Shown: positions 26,410-36,602, counted from the first letter of the stretch. The stretch: 64,000 nt of DNA from Pseudohongiella sp. (GCA_030696315.1 JAUYSM010000109.1:1-64000), one strand, 5' to 3'. Notes: generated from the sequence alone by a model not told the origin. A program made the numbers and translations.

Positions 26410-26437
26410 TTGACGTTGACGTTAACGTCAATATAAT
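26410..26437 (+). promoter_or_regulatory. Promoter of icmF with operator in the spacer
   Basis: TTGACG (26410-26415), a 16-base spacer, then TATAAT (26432-26437). The spacer is exactly the palindrome TTGACGTTAACGTCAA (26416-26431), an ideal site for a MerR/LiuR-type dimer. Transcription would start near 26444, about 58 bases before the GTG start. Confidence 0.75.
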
Positions 26438-26461
26438 AATCCAGCATCGCATTCAGTTCAA
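26433..26461 (-). promoter_or_regulatory. Divergent promoter of the MerR-thiolase operon
   Basis: On the minus strand TTGAAC (26461-26456), a 17-base spacer, then TATTAT (26438-26433). Its -10 box lies on top of the icmF -10 box, and the operator at 26431-26416 sits over its start point. Only one of the two promoters can be open at a time. Confidence 0.72.
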
Positions 26462-26501
26462 TTTATGGTTTTGGCGCTCTTGATGAGCCCGGGAGTCAGT
26501 C

Positions 26502-29500
26502 GTGTCCTCAGTTGTATCCATCCGGCCAGATCTGGCATCCGCAGCTACTGCGTCTGACACCCATGCCCAGCCTCAAAGCGCGCTTTACCCTCGTTTTATA
26601 ACCGCAGCCAGTCTGTTTGACGGCCATGATGCCGCCATCAACATCATGCGCCGTATGCTGCAGGCCTCGGGCGCTGAGGTGATACATCTTGCGCATAACC
26701 GATCTGTGCAGGAGGTGGTGGAGGCTGCTTTGCAGGAGGACGCACAGGCCATAGCCATCAGCTCCTATCAGGGCGGGCACATCGAATACTTCAAATACAT
26801 GGTGGATATGCTGCGTGAGCGCGGCGCCGGCCATATTCAGGTGTTTGGTGGCGGGGGCGGTGTGATTATCCCCAGCGAATTAAAAGAGTTACATGCTTAT
26901 GGCGTCAGTCGGCTGTATTCGCCGGAAGATGGTCAGACCATGGGGCTGCAAGGCATGATTGACGACATCATGCAGCGGGTAGCCAACGGGTCGCGCGGTC
27001 CGCTGGTCACTCACGCAGCTGACCTGGCAGGCGGTGATCGTTTGCAGTTGTCGCGGCTGATCAGTGCGCTGGAAAATGCTCAGGTGGATGAGGCCGGCAA
27101 ACAACAGTTGCATACGCTGGCGCAAAAAGTGTCTGCCAACGTGCCTGTACTGGGTATTACCGGTACCGGCGGCGCCGGCAAATCATCACTCACCGATGAA
27201 CTGATTCTGCGTTTTCGTCAGGACAGTGATGATACTTTAAAAATTGCGGTATTGGCGATTGATCCGACCCGCCGCCGAACCGGTGGCGCCTTGCTGGGTG
27301 ACCGTGTGCGCATGAACGCGATATATCATCCCTCGGTGTATATGCGTTCGATTGCAACCCGGCGTTCTGAAACCGAAGTGCCAAGCTACATGCGCGATAT
27401 TATTGCGGCAGTGCGCGTGTCGGGTTTTGATCTGGTGATTGTGGAAACGCCCGGCATTGGTCAGGGAGATGCTGGCATTGTGCCTTACGTGGATGCCTCT
27501 CTGTATGTGATGACACCGGAGTTCGGCGCAGCCAGTCAGCTTGAAAAAATCGACATGCTGGACTATGCCGATGTGATCGCCATCAACAAATATGATCGCA
27601 AAGGCGGAGAAGACGCGCTGCGTGATGTCAGCAAACAGGTGCAACGCAATCGTTTGGCGTTTGATAAACCCACTGAGGCCATGCCGGTGTTTGGTTCTAT
27701 TGCCTCACGCTTTAATGATGATGGTGTCACCGCCTTGTATCAGGGTTTGATGCCGGTGCTGCGTGACAAAGGTTTAAAAGCCTTTGAGGGTAAACTCGCG
27801 CGTGTATCAACACGCACATCAACCCGTCAGTCAGCCATTGTGCCGCCGCAGCGTCAGCGCTATCTGGCAGAGATTGCGGAGACCGTGCGCAATTACCGTC
27901 GTCATGTTGAACAACAAGCGGTGCTGGCGCGTGAAGTACAGCAACTGCAGGCGACGGCACAAATGTTAAGCAAAAATGGTCAGGTAACCGACAGTGTGCA
28001 GGCCCTGATCAAACAGCGCGAGTCTTTGCAGCATGGTGAGTGCAAAATTTTGCTGGAGCAATGGCCGCAGCTGCAAGCTGAATACGTCGCAGATGAGTTG
28101 ATTACAGAAATTCGTGGCAAACAGATGCGCACAGAATTGACCTGGACCAGTATGTCCGGCACCCGTGTGCCCAAAGTGGCACTGCCGCGTTTTAACGACC
28201 ACGGTGATGTGTTGCGCTGGCTGATGCTGGAAAACGTGCCGGGTCGCTTCCCATATACTGCTGGTGTATTCCCGTTTAAACGTGAAGGTGAAGATCCCAC
28301 ACGGATGTTTGCCGGTGAAGGCGATGCTTTCCGCACCAATCGTCGTTTTAAAGCCTTGTCAGAGCACTCCGATGCCAAGCGTCTGTCGACTGCGTTTGAC
28401 TCTGTAACCTTGTACGGTTTTGACCCGGATGAACGCCCGGACATTTATGGCAAAGTGGGCAACTCCGGTGTGTCAATTGCGACTCTCGACGACATGAAGG
28501 CCTTATACGATGGATTTGATTTATGCCATCCGTCGACCTCGGTGTCCATGACCATCAACGGTCCGGCACCCACCATTCTGGCCATGTTCCTTAATACTGC
28601 GATTGCGCAGCAGATGGCTGTGTTTAAAGCACAACATGGGCGCGAACCCGATGCCGCTGAATCCATGCAGGTAAAAGCAAAAACACTGGAGTCGGTGCGC
28701 GGCACCGTGCAGGCCGATATTCTGAAAGAGGATCAGGGGCAGAACACCTGCATATTCTCCACGGAATTCAGCCTGAAACTGATGGGCGATATCCAGCAAT
28801 ATTTTATTGCCAACAAAGTGCGCAATTTTTATTCGGTGTCTATTTCGGGTTATCACATTGCCGAAGCCGGCGCTAACCCGATTTCGCAACTGGCGTTTAC
28901 GCTGTCCAACGGCTTTACTTTCGTGGAAGCCTGGCTGGCGCGTGGCATGCACATTGATGACTTTGCCCAGAACCTGTCGTTCTTTTTCTCCAACGGTATG
29001 GACCCTGAATACACTGTGCTGGGTCGCGTCGCGCGACGTATCTGGTCAACAACCATGCGCGAAAAATACGGTGCCAACGAGCGTAGCCAGAAACTCAAAT
29101 ACCACATTCAGACCTCAGGGCGATCCTTGCACGCACAGGAGATGTCCTTCAACGATATCCGCACCACGCTGCAGGCCTTGATCGCGATTTATGACAACTG
29201 CAACAGTCTGCACACCAATGCATACGATGAAGCGGTGACTACACCCACCGAAGAATCCGTGCGCCGTGCGATGGCGATTCAGCTCATCATCAACAAAGAA
29301 TGGGGGCTGTCCAAAAACGAAAACCCCAATCAAGGCGCGTTTATCATCGATGAACTGACGGATCTGCTTGAAGAAGCTGTGATGCTGGAATTCGAGCGCA
29401 TCGCCGAACGCGGTGGTGTGTTGGGAGCGATGGAAACCGGTTATCAGCGCGGCCGGATTCAGGATGAGTCCATGTACTATGAACATAAAAAACACGACGG

Positions 29501-29804
29501 CTCATTGCCGATTGTGGGCGTTAATACCTACCTCAATCCCCACGGCGATGGCAATGACGGCGAATTCTCCATTGCGTTGGCACGCTCCACCGATGACGAA
29601 AAGCAAAACCAGATCCGACGATTGCGTGACTTTCACCAGCGTCATCAATCCGAATCAGAACGTGCCATTGAGCGACTGAAACAAGCAGCCATCCACGACC
29701 AGAACGTGTTTGAAGTGCTGATGGACGCTGTGCAGTATTGCTCGCTCGGCCAGATCACCAATGCATTTTTTGAGGTGGGTGGCCAGTACCGCAGAAACAT
29801 GTGA
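26502..29804 (+). CDS. icmF: Fused isobutyryl-CoA mutase (IcmF)
   Basis: 1100 residues interconverting isobutyryl-CoA and butyryl-CoA with adenosylcobalamin. Order of parts: B12-binding domain with DGHDAA at 40-45 (His 42 the axial ligand), a MeaI-like GTPase chaperone with P-loop GTGGAGKSS at 221-229 and NKYD at 362-365, a linker, and the mutase barrel from about 545. Phe 590 in YTAGVFPFK takes the place of the tyrosine of methylmalonyl-CoA mutase, which indicates a non-carboxylated substrate. The start is GTG at 26502 with GGGAG upstream. Divergent from its likely regulator. No cobalamin riboswitch fits in the short leader. Confidence 0.96.
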   Translation: MSSVVSIRPDLASAATASDTHAQPQSALYPRFITAASLFDGHDAAINIMRRMLQASGAEVIHLAHNRSVQEVVEAALQEDAQAIAISSYQGGHIEYFKYMVDMLRERGAGHIQVFGGGGGVIIPSELKELHAYGVSRLYSPEDGQTMGLQGMIDDIMQRVANGSRGPLVTHAADLAGGDRLQLSRLISALENAQVDEAGKQQLHTLAQKVSANVPVLGITGTGGAGKSSLTDELILRFRQDSDDTLKIAVLAIDPTRRRTGGALLGDRVRMNAIYHPSVYMRSIATRRSETEVPSYMRDIIAAVRVSGFDLVIVETPGIGQGDAGIVPYVDASLYVMTPEFGAASQLEKIDMLDYADVIAINKYDRKGGEDALRDVSKQVQRNRLAFDKPTEAMPVFGSIASRFNDDGVTALYQGLMPVLRDKGLKAFEGKLARVSTRTSTRQSAIVPPQRQRYLAEIAETVRNYRRHVEQQAVLAREVQQLQATAQMLSKNGQVTDSVQALIKQRESLQHGECKILLEQWPQLQAEYVADELITEIRGKQMRTELTWTSMSGTRVPKVALPRFNDHGDVLRWLMLENVPGRFPYTAGVFPFKREGEDPTRMFAGEGDAFRTNRRFKALSEHSDAKRLSTAFDSVTLYGFDPDERPDIYGKVGNSGVSIATLDDMKALYDGFDLCHPSTSVSMTINGPAPTILAMFLNTAIAQQMAVFKAQHGREPDAAESMQVKAKTLESVRGTVQADILKEDQGQNTCIFSTEFSLKLMGDIQQYFIANKVRNFYSVSISGYHIAEAGANPISQLAFTLSNGFTFVEAWLARGMHIDDFAQNLSFFFSNGMDPEYTVLGRVARRIWSTTMREKYGANERSQKLKYHIQTSGRSLHAQEMSFNDIRTTLQALIAIYDNCNSLHTNAYDEAVTTPTEESVRRAMAIQLIINKEWGLSKNENPNQGAFIIDELTDLLEEAVMLEFERIAERGGVLGAMETGYQRGRIQDESMYYEHKKHDGSLPIVGVNTYLNPHGDGNDGEFSIALARSTDDEKQNQIRRLRDFHQRHQSESERAIERLKQAAIHDQNVFEVLMDAVQYCSLGQITNAFFEVGGQYRRNM

Positions 29805-29805
29805 G

Positions 29806-29834
29806 CGCCGTTTTTGCAGGAGCAAAAAACGGCG
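29806..29834. terminator. Bidirectional terminator between icmF and VOC gene
   Basis: CGCCGTTTTTGC at 29806-29817 pairs with GCAAAAAACGGCG at 29822-29834 around a 4-base loop. It begins 2 bases after the icmF stop and ends just before the convergent VOC stop. The A/T stretches inside the stem give U-runs for both directions. Confidence 0.75.
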
Positions 29835-29841
29835 ATCCTGT

Positions 29842-30255
29842 TCAGACCCAGGGATTGTAACTGCCTACCGCCCAGAGATGCCCTTCGGGATCCCGGCAGG
29901 AAAATCCCCTTCCACCGTAATCTTTGTCCTCAATGTCCAACACAATAGTGCCGCCATGTTTTTTTACTAATTGATAGACCGCGTCAGGATCATCGACCTG
30001 CAATGATGGGCTCTGAGTTTCAGCAAAATCTATTTCATCAGGTTGCCGGATCAATGTAGCCCACGGCTGATTTGATTCTGTACCACGGGTTGATCCTAAC
30101 ATCAGCATGCCTGCGCCCCGAGTGAGTTCAGCATGTGCGACCTTTTCTCCATCCAAATAGACGGCTTTTTTGCTGAAACCGAACACGGTGCACAACCAGT
30201 CAATCATGGCGGGTGCATCGCGGTACAGCAGACAGGGGACAATGGTAGAAGCCAT
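29842..30255 (-). CDS. VOC-family protein, PhnB/bleomycin-resistance-like
   Basis: 137 residues, glyoxalase fold. TIVPCLLYRDAPAMIDWLCTVFGF at the start is the usual first strand and helix, and the closing CRDPEGHLWAVGSYNPW is the strand that carries the metal or ligand site in PhnB-like proteins. No activity can be assigned. It stands alone, convergent with icmF across a shared terminator. Confidence 0.86.
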   Translation of the reverse strand: MASTIVPCLLYRDAPAMIDWLCTVFGFSKKAVYLDGEKVAHAELTRGAGMLMLGSTRGTESNQPWATLIRQPDEIDFAETQSPSLQVDDPDAVYQLVKKHGGTIVLDIEDKDYGGRGFSCRDPEGHLWAVGSYNPWV

Positions 30256-30338
30256 CAGATGATCTCCGTGATCAGAAGTTTTTGGTCAGTGATGTCAGTG
30301 TAAAGGGAGCAATTTGCCTGTCTTGTAAAAAAACGAAA

Positions 30339-31187
30339 TCATGACACTGCGACGTGATTTTCAAACTCACCAATTAATGGCAGATAACTGGTCGGCGTAA
30401 AACCCGAAAAATCTCTGAACTCTCGGGAAAAATGTGCCTGATCGTAGTATCCATAACGCAGTGCAAGGTCAGTCCAGTCGATCAGACCTTTTGATTTATG
30501 CAGATGACTGACTACCTGGCGGAACCGCAGAAGACGGGCAAAACGTTTGGGTGTCATGCCGGTCTCAAGCTCAAACAGGCGGGTCAGCCTTCGACTGCCT
30601 ACGTTGCCGCTTTGCAGACACTCTTCCACTCTGATGCTGCCGGGATTATTTTGAATCTTGTCAAGCGCGTACTGGACAGCGGAATGCCGTTGCAGAGGTT
30701 TGTGCAATTTGCGCAGCAGTACTTGCTCCAGAACAAGCAATGCCAACGAAGGTGTTTTCGCCAGCAACAATTGTTCACGCAGACTTTCAGCATCCTGTCC
30801 CCAGAGGTCTTTCAGTGACAGATGGGTATTCAGCAATTCATCCTGGGCTGCTTTTACAAATGGCCAGGCACCACCGGGGCGGAAATTGACCCCCGCTACA
30901 TAAATCTGTTCCCGGGTATCAATCACAAAAGGGCGCATGTGCGCACCATCAAAGCCGCAGCCGTCGAGGCGCTGGCTCAAGGTATTATCACTACTTTTGT
31001 AAATGCGGGTCTCGTCTTCGAGCAGGTTGAAAATCAGGCCCGGTGCACCAGTTGGCAAAATGCGATCAAATCCGCTTGGTCTGGGCGCTCCAGACCAGAT
31101 CCACAAATTCTCAATATAGAGGGAGAGGGCTTGGGGCACCTGCCGGGTGATAAAAAACTGCGAAGAATGGCCGCCGATGTCTGTCAT
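30339..31187 (-). CDS. AraC-family transcriptional regulator
   Basis: 282 residues. The N-terminal half (QALSLYIENLWIW, then GAPGLIFNL) is the sensor domain common in one-component AraC proteins. The C-terminal half holds two helix-turn-helix motifs: SRRLTRLFELETGMTPKRFARLLRF and the second, ending YYDQAHFSREFRDFSGFTPTSYL. I use the ATG at 31187, since the frame upstream of it (to 31325) crosses a T-rich promoter-like stretch and lacks family similarity. Divergent from a TauE/SafE transporter gene, which is the obvious candidate target. Confidence 0.86.
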   Translation of the reverse strand: MTDIGGHSSQFFITRQVPQALSLYIENLWIWSGAPRPSGFDRILPTGAPGLIFNLLEDETRIYKSSDNTLSQRLDGCGFDGAHMRPFVIDTREQIYVAGVNFRPGGAWPFVKAAQDELLNTHLSLKDLWGQDAESLREQLLLAKTPSLALLVLEQVLLRKLHKPLQRHSAVQYALDKIQNNPGSIRVEECLQSGNVGSRRLTRLFELETGMTPKRFARLLRFRQVVSHLHKSKGLIDWTDLALRYGYYDQAHFSREFRDFSGFTPTSYLPLIGEFENHVAVS

Positions 31188-31358
31188 GACAGAATTTTTT
31201 TGTCCCGGGCAGTTTGAAGAATTTTTTTTACTACTCAAGATAGTTGCACAGAGCGAATGCAGGGCACAATTATTTTTATGGCCGGTCGGAAATCCTTCGT
31301 TGCAGGGAGCATTCAATTTTTGCATGATTGCACCCTGTTTGGATTGAGTGCTGGAACT

Positions 31359-32162
31359 ATGTTAGACCTGTGGTTGTTAGCCTATGTGCTGCTGGGTGTT
31401 GTCACCGGATTTTTAGCCGGCCTGTTTGGCATTGGTGGTGGCGCTGTTATGGTGCCGGTGCTTACCGTGATGTTTGCCGCGCAGGGTTTTGCACCCGATT
31501 ATATTGTGCATCTGGCGCTAGGCACCTCCATGGCCACCATTATTCCTACCTCGCTCTCCAGTATGCGTGCCCATCACAAACACGGTGCGGTGTTATGGCC
31601 TGCGGTGCGCGGGTTAGCCCCCGGTATTTTGCTGGGAACCTTTGCGGCGACATTTCTGGCGGCAATGTTATCGCCGCGTCCGCTGGCGATCTTTTTCTGC
31701 ATTTTTATGAGTTATGTGGCGGCGCAGATGATTCTGAACCGTAAACCCAGTCCCTCACGACAACTGCCCGGCGCCATCGGGCTGGCGTCAGTCGGTGCGG
31801 GTATTGGCAGTATCTCTGCGCTGGTTGCGATTGGTGGAGGCACCATGACAGTGCCGTTTCTGACCTGGTGCAATGTGCGTCTGCAAACCGCGATCGGAAC
31901 CTCGGCTGCGGTCGGTTTGCCGATAGCCCTTGCTGGCACTACCGGCTATCTGATCAACGGCTGGGGCATGGCAGGGCTGCCAGACAACACACTCGGATTT
32001 GTCTACTGGCCGGCGGTGTTGACGATGGCTGCCGCCAGTTTATTCTCGGCGCCTCTAGGTGCAAAACTGGCGCATAAATTGCCAGTGGCCACACTTAAAA
32101 AATTGTTCGCTGCACTGATTATTGTGCTGGCGATGCAGATGCTCAGAACGGTCATCGCTTGA
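31359..32162 (+). CDS. TauE/SafE-family sulfite/organoacid exporter
   Basis: About 267 residues with eight membrane helices in two related halves, each starting with the family glycine motif: GLFGIGGGAVMVPVL in the first and ALVAIGGGTMTVPFL in the second. Family members carry sulfite, sulfoacetate or similar anions, usually outward. The start at 31359 fits the first helix; the frame is open further upstream without support. Twelve bases before the EVE gene, so probably one message, and divergent from the AraC regulator. Confidence 0.9.
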   Translation: MLDLWLLAYVLLGVVTGFLAGLFGIGGGAVMVPVLTVMFAAQGFAPDYIVHLALGTSMATIIPTSLSSMRAHHKHGAVLWPAVRGLAPGILLGTFAATFLAAMLSPRPLAIFFCIFMSYVAAQMILNRKPSPSRQLPGAIGLASVGAGIGSISALVAIGGGTMTVPFLTWCNVRLQTAIGTSAAVGLPIALAGTTGYLINGWGMAGLPDNTLGFVYWPAVLTMAAASLFSAPLGAKLAHKLPVATLKKLFAALIIVLAMQMLRTVIA

Positions 32163-32174
32163 AGGAGTTGACTC

Positions 32175-32630
32175 ATGGCCAAGTGGCTCGCCAAAACCGA
32201 ACCCTCAGAATGCAGCATCGATGATTTTGCCAGGCACCCGGACAAACCCATTGTCTGGGAAGGCGTTCGCAATTATCAGGCGCGTAACTTTTTGCGCGAT
32301 ATGAAAATTGCTGATGAAATTTTTATTTATCACTCAAGCTGCAAACACATTGGCATTGCCGGCATTGTAAAAGTTGTGCGCGAGGCTTATCCAGATCCGG
32401 CACAGTTCGACGAATCGTCAGCGTATTTTGATGCCAAAAGCCCAAAGGACAATCCGCGCTGGAGTGCTGTCGACATGAGTTTTGTCTGCAAATTTCCTCA
32501 GATCATTAGCCTCGATCAACTGAAGTCGATGCCTGAACTGGAATACTTGTCACTGGTGCAAAAAGGCAACCGTCTGTCGGTGATGCCGGTCAGCGATGCG
32601 GAATGGAAAGCCATCAAGTCACTCGTGTAA
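32175..32630 (+). CDS. EVE-domain protein
   Basis: 151 residues comprising one EVE domain, a PUA/YTH-like fold: KWLAKTEPSECSIDDF, VWEGVRNYQARNFLR and the cage region FIYHSSCKHIGIAGI are all present. EVE and YTH domains read modified bases in DNA or RNA; free-standing bacterial members have no settled role, but are sometimes found in defence islands. Here the context (TauE exporter, D-amino acid dehydrogenase) does not suggest defence. Confidence 0.92.
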   Translation: MAKWLAKTEPSECSIDDFARHPDKPIVWEGVRNYQARNFLRDMKIADEIFIYHSSCKHIGIAGIVKVVREAYPDPAQFDESSAYFDAKSPKDNPRWSAVDMSFVCKFPQIISLDQLKSMPELEYLSLVQKGNRLSVMPVSDAEWKAIKSLV

Positions 32631-32667
32631 GGTGCTTGCTGGCAGGTTTTTGACGCGGCAGACTGGT

Positions 32668-32704
32668 CACAGCGGATGCCAATTTACTCGCGACATCCGC
32701 TGTG
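32668..32704. terminator. Hairpin between convergent EVE and dadA genes
   Basis: CACAGCGGATG at 32668-32678 and CATCCGCTGTG at 32694-32704 form a perfect 11-bp stem with a 15-base loop. Neither side has a clear T-tract, so it is a structural or factor-assisted end rather than a textbook terminator. Confidence 0.5.
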
Positions 32705-32738
32705 GAAACCTTATGGTGACGTCTGACCGTTAATCGTC

Positions 32739-34037
32739 TTAATGCGCAGGCACAGGGTCAAATCCATTGCCCGCTCGCTTGCCAGATTCATACCGATCAA
32801 TGCCATAACCGTCCGCACTGATGGCGGTTTTGCGGCCACTGATCAAATCTGCCAGCAAGCTCGCCGAACCGCAGGACATTGTCCAGCCCAGTGTGCCATG
32901 GCCTGTGTTGAGGTACAGGTTTGACAGTCTGGTTGCGCCAACGACGGGTGTGCCATCCGGTGTCATCGGACGCAATCCGGTCCAGTATGTGGCGTTTTTG
33001 ATGTCGCCTGCACCAGGGAACAGATCGTCCAGCACCATGCGCAAAGTGCCCAGCGGGCGATCGCGTAGTCGGGTGTCAAAACCTGCCAGTTCCGCCATGC
33101 CACCCACACGAATCCGGTCATTAAAACGCGTGATCGCAATTTTGTAGGTTTCATCCATGATGGTTGATACCGGTGCATGGCTGGCGCCGCTGACAGTGGC
33201 TGTCATGGAATACCCCTTCACCGGGTAAACCGGAAGATTTATGCCCAGCGGCTTCAGCAAGTGCGGTGAATAACTGCCAAGCGCCAACACATAACGGTCG
33301 GCCGTGATGGCTTTTTCACCCACACGTACGCCGGTGATGCGCTGGCCATCACTGAGCAGTTCATCCATCGCTACACCGTATTGGAACTTGACGCCCAGCG
33401 CTTCACACTGCTGAGCCAGGCGTGTCGTAAACAGGTGGCAGTCACCGGTTTCGTCGCGCGGCAAACGCAGGCCGCCCACAATTTTGTTAGCGCTGTTGGC
33501 CAGGCCCGGCTCAACGGCAATACAGGCTGCGCGGTCCAATACTTCAAACGGCACGCCACATTCCTTGAGCACGGCAATGTCTTTAGCAGCCGCATCCATT
33601 TGTTTTTGGGTTCTGAACACCTGCAAGGTGCCCAGTTCACGGTGCTCGTAGTCCAAACCGGTCTGCTGGCGAAGATCCATCAGGCAATCGCGGCTGTACT
33701 CAGCCAGCCGCATCATGCGTGACTTGTTCACTGCGTAGCTGTTGCTGTTGCACTGCATCAGCATCTGCCACATCCAACGGTACTGTGACAGGTCAGCGGT
33801 AGGTCGCACAGCCAGAGGCGCGTGTTTGGCCAACATCCACTGAATGGCTTTAACGGGAACGCCAGGCGCTGCCCACGGCGCAGAGTAACCGGGGGAAATC
33901 ATACCGGCATTGGCAAAGCTGGTTTCCAGTGCCGGGCCGGGCTGGCGATCAATCACGGTCACCTCGTGGCCGGCGTTTGCCAGATACCACGCGCTGGTGA
34001 TGCCAATGACACCGCTACCCAAAACCAGAACTTTCAT
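32739..34037 (-). CDS. dadA: D-amino acid dehydrogenase, small (catalytic) subunit
   Basis: 432-residue flavoprotein oxidising D-alanine and other D-amino acids to 2-oxoacids, feeding electrons to quinone at the inner membrane. The FAD motif is at the N-terminus ([22 protein letters not shown]), followed by the DadA-specific [22 protein letters not shown] and C-terminal [21 protein letters not shown] precedes the ATG at 34037. Divergent from an Lrp/AsnC regulator, the standard arrangement for control by alanine or a related amino acid. No alanine racemase gene (dadX) follows. Confidence 0.95.
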   Translation of the reverse strand: MKVLVLGSGVIGITSAWYLANAGHEVTVIDRQPGPALETSFANAGMISPGYSAPWAAPGVPVKAIQWMLAKHAPLAVRPTADLSQYRWMWQMLMQCNSNSYAVNKSRMMRLAEYSRDCLMDLRQQTGLDYEHRELGTLQVFRTQKQMDAAAKDIAVLKECGVPFEVLDRAACIAVEPGLANSANKIVGGLRLPRDETGDCHLFTTRLAQQCEALGVKFQYGVAMDELLSDGQRITGVRVGEKAITADRYVLALGSYSPHLLKPLGINLPVYPVKGYSMTATVSGASHAPVSTIMDETYKIAITRFNDRIRVGGMAELAGFDTRLRDRPLGTLRMVLDDLFPGAGDIKNATYWTGLRPMTPDGTPVVGATRLSNLYLNTGHGTLGWTMSCGSASLLADLISGRKTAISADGYGIDRYESGKRAGNGFDPVPAH

Positions 34038-34180
34038 CGCACACTCCTGAAGTGAAAAAGTACAACCTTGATGGCGCTATTGTAAGAGCGCTGGCATAAG
34101 TGTATTTTCTGTATTAAAGGAATATCGCAGGAATTTATCCTGCTGATATGGCTTATAGCGAAATAAAGGTTTGAAAAAAC

Positions 34181-34684
34181 ATGAAAACACGGAGAGCTTC
34201 CAGCCGCGAGCTGGATAACATCGATCGTAACATTCTGCGCATCATCCAACGCGAGGGGCGCATCTCGTTTGTAGAATTGGGCGAGAAGGTGGGTTTGTCG
34301 ACAACACCGTGTATGGAAAGGGTGCGCAGGCTTGAGCGTGAAAAGTTTATTCTGGGTTATGGCGCGCGTTTAAACCCACAGAAGTTACAGGCCAACCTGC
34401 TGGTGTTTGTGGAAATCAGTCTGGATTCCAAATCAGCCAGCATTTTTGATGACTTCCGCCGTGCAGTCAGCAAACTGCCACATGTACTGGAGTGCCACTT
34501 GGTATCCGGGGATTTTGATTACCTGATCAAGGCGCGTATTTCCGAGATGGCGTCCTACCGCAAACTGCTGGGTGACATTCTGCTGAAGTTGCCCGGCGTG
34601 CGCGAATCCAAAAGTTACATCGTGATGGAGGAGATCAAAGAAACTCTGGATCTGATTGTGCCTGACGAGTCTGAGCAGGCGTAA
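34181..34684 (+). CDS. Lrp/AsnC-family regulator
   Basis: 167 residues: an N-terminal helix-turn-helix (DRNILRIIQREGRISFVELGEKVGLSTTPCMERVRRLE) and a C-terminal RAM ligand-binding domain (VLECHLVSGDFDYLIKA). Divergent from dadA, so it is very likely the alanine-responsive activator of D-amino acid catabolism, as DadR/Lrp is elsewhere. The shared 143-base gap is A/T-rich. Confidence 0.92.
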   Translation: MKTRRASSRELDNIDRNILRIIQREGRISFVELGEKVGLSTTPCMERVRRLEREKFILGYGARLNPQKLQANLLVFVEISLDSKSASIFDDFRRAVSKLPHVLECHLVSGDFDYLIKARISEMASYRKLLGDILLKLPGVRESKSYIVMEEIKETLDLIVPDESEQA

Positions 34685-34718
34685 CAGCCGACGTAACAGC
34701 TGGCTCAGTCAAAAACGA

Positions 34719-35336
34719 TCATGTTTGCTGCCACTCAAACTCCATCTGCCGCGCGGTTGCGATGGCCAGTTCGCGACCGGCGAGACGCTCAACCAGATGC
34801 AGGCTCATATCAATACCTGCAGAAATGCCCGCTGACGTCACAATTTTTCCCTGGTCTACCCAGCGCACGTTATTTTGCACATCCAGGTCAGGAAACTGCA
34901 GTCGTAAGTCTGAGATATCTTCCCAATGGGTGGTCACGGCGTGGTCGGTCAGCACACCGGCTTTGGCTAACAAAAATGCGCCGGTACACACCGACGCTGT
35001 GATTTGCGTGTGTGCGGCGATGTGGGAGATCCACTGTATCACTGCCGGTTTTTGCATTTCCTGACTCACTACGCCGCCGGGCACAATCAGTACGTCAAAC
35101 GCTGTGGCATCCGCAAAGGTGACATCCGGCAACACCCGCATGCCTGCGCGCAGTTTCACAAGGTCAGCATGCTCAGCCACAGACACCACAGAAAATAAAG
35201 TGGGGGACATTTCCTGAGATTGCTGATGTGGGTGGCGCAGTGCCACACGAGAAGCAGTGGTAAATACCTCGTAGGGGCCAGCAAAATCCAATGCTTCCGC
35301 CTCGTCAAACAGGAAAATGCCCACGCGTATGGTCAT
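34719..35336 (-). CDS. DJ-1/PfpI-family protein (isonitrile hydratase-like)
   Basis: 205 residues of the glutamine-amidotransferase-like fold. The nucleophile elbow is visible in TASVCTGAFLLAKAG (cysteine about residue 114), with an acidic partner in FLFDEAEALDFAGPYEVF. The sequence resembles the N-terminal domain of GlxA regulators and isonitrile hydratase, but no DNA-binding domain follows. Its start overlaps the DUF1330 gene by 4 bases, so the two are co-translated. Confidence 0.88.
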   Translation of the reverse strand: MTIRVGIFLFDEAEALDFAGPYEVFTTASRVALRHPHQQSQEMSPTLFSVVSVAEHADLVKLRAGMRVLPDVTFADATAFDVLIVPGGVVSQEMQKPAVIQWISHIAAHTQITASVCTGAFLLAKAGVLTDHAVTTHWEDISDLRLQFPDLDVQNNVRWVDQGKIVTSAGISAGIDMSLHLVERLAGRELAIATARQMEFEWQQT

Positions 35337-35626
35337 GGCTCATAACCTTCAATAATGACCAGATCCAGAGTCGACACCGGTTGGCGCAAAGCGATTGCAC
35401 ACTGATATTCCGGCGAGTGCCAACATGCCAATGCGCTCTGATAGTCTGGAAACTCAAGTACCACATGCCGTGATCGGCTTGAGCCTTCGACAGTTTCAAA
35501 GCGACCGCCGCGTACCAGAAACTTGGCATCATATTTTTTGAATGGCGCTGCGTTGGCCGCCACGTAATCTTTGTATTTTTCCAGGTCATCAATGTCGACC
35601 TGCACAATCCAGTAAGCCTTTGGCAT
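35333..35626 (-). CDS. DUF1330 small protein
   Basis: 97 residues with a dimeric alpha/beta-barrel (ferredoxin-like) fold: KAYWIVQVDIDDLEKYKDYVA at the start and VLEFPDYQSALACWHSPEYQ in the middle are diagnostic. Function unknown. I chose the ATG at 35626 (GGAG five bases upstream) rather than 35650. Operon with the DJ-1/PfpI gene downstream. Confidence 0.88.
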   Translation of the reverse strand: MPKAYWIVQVDIDDLEKYKDYVAANAAPFKKYDAKFLVRGGRFETVEGSSRSRHVVLEFPDYQSALACWHSPEYQCAIALRQPVSTLDLVIIEGYEP

Positions 35627-35646
35627 GGTAGCTCCGTGTTTAACAG

Positions 35647-35880
35647 TCAATTTTCGACGTCACCAATCTCACCAATCTCACCAATATCCAGCAAATCCCC
35701 TGGAGAACAATCAAGTTCCTCGCAAAGACTGGCCAGCGTGTCAAAGCGCACGCCTTTGACTTTACCGGTGCGCAACAACGACAGATTGGCTTCCGTAATA
35801 CCTATGCGTTCTGCCAGTTCTTTGGAGCGCATTTTTCGCAACGCCAGCATCACATCAAGACGAACAATAATCTGTTTCAT
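35647..35880 (-). CDS. YozG-type XRE regulator
   Basis: 77 residues, almost entirely one helix-turn-helix (KELAERIGITEANLSLLRTGKVKGVRFDTLASLCEELDCSPGDLL). The C-terminus is a short repeat, GEIGEIGD, encoded by three near-identical 9-base units and prone to slippage. The start overlaps the DUF2975 gene by 4 bases. This regulator and DUF2975 membrane protein pairing is common in bacteria, with the regulator presumed to control the pair. Confidence 0.88.
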   Translation of the reverse strand: MKQIIVRLDVMLALRKMRSKELAERIGITEANLSLLRTGKVKGVRFDTLASLCEELDCSPGDLLDIGEIGEIGDVEN

Positions 35881-36392
35881 ACAAATGCGTCATTTTCAGA
35901 TTTAATGTCAGTTGCGACGACAAGAATTTTTCCGACGGCGCACACAAACACCGCAAATGCCAACATCCCGATGTATTCGGGTTCTATCTGCAAATCAAAA
36001 CCGCCCTGTCGGTTTACCCAAAGTGTCAAATTGGGGGTGATCAACATCACCGCAACCATGGCGTAAATGGCAGCTGAACCGGCCTCACCAACATGTCGTG
36101 CGACATTGGTGCTGAAAAACTCGCCCTGACCAAATTTGCCAAGCGCTTGTCGCAGGTGGTTGATGGCCTCAACAAAGAAGAAGGCAGGCAGCAACTCAAT
36201 CAGAATCATGCCAATATTGTGCACACTTTGTCGCCAGGTGTTTTCCTGTGCAAACAGATTTCCTGCAATAGCAAAACCACCCTGGGTGATGATCGCGACA
36301 ATCAGCATCACCATGGCAATAATGGCGAGCGTCTGTGCAGTGGTGGCCAGATTTTGTGCGTTTTTCAGTTCTTCGAGTGTACGGTCTGACAT
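35877..36392 (-). CDS. DUF2975-family membrane protein
   Basis: 171 residues with four membrane helices (about 22-45, 62-82, 108-126 and 140-160). HLRQALGKFGQGEFFSTNVARHVGEAG is the conserved cytoplasmic loop of the family. I took the ATG at 36392, which has GGAG upstream; the frame runs further to 36452 without support. Function unknown; co-translated with its small XRE partner. Confidence 0.85.
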   Translation of the reverse strand: MSDRTLEELKNAQNLATTAQTLAIIAMVMLIVAIITQGGFAIAGNLFAQENTWRQSVHNIGMILIELLPAFFFVEAINHLRQALGKFGQGEFFSTNVARHVGEAGSAAIYAMVAVMLITPNLTLWVNRQGGFDLQIEPEYIGMLAFAVFVCAVGKILVVATDIKSENDAFV

Positions 36393-36602
36393 GATGCTAG
36401 CTCCATTACTGTTTTGTGTTGTTAAATTATCGCTAAACAATAATAAAAGCAAATTTTATATTTATGTTTTGTTTGTCTGCTGGCAGTGAACTTACATATA
36501 AAGACTGATAGCGCTGGAACAGCAATCTGATCAGAGAGCAGGCTTGACACGAATACTTGCCAGGATCAATATCTTACCAGCGTCTTACATTAGGGTGATG
36601 GG

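Noticed and set aside
26438-26501. Cobalamin riboswitch before the B12-dependent icmF
   Set aside because: The leader is only about 58 bases from the predicted start to the GTG, too short for the roughly 200-base aptamer, and no B12-box motif is visible.
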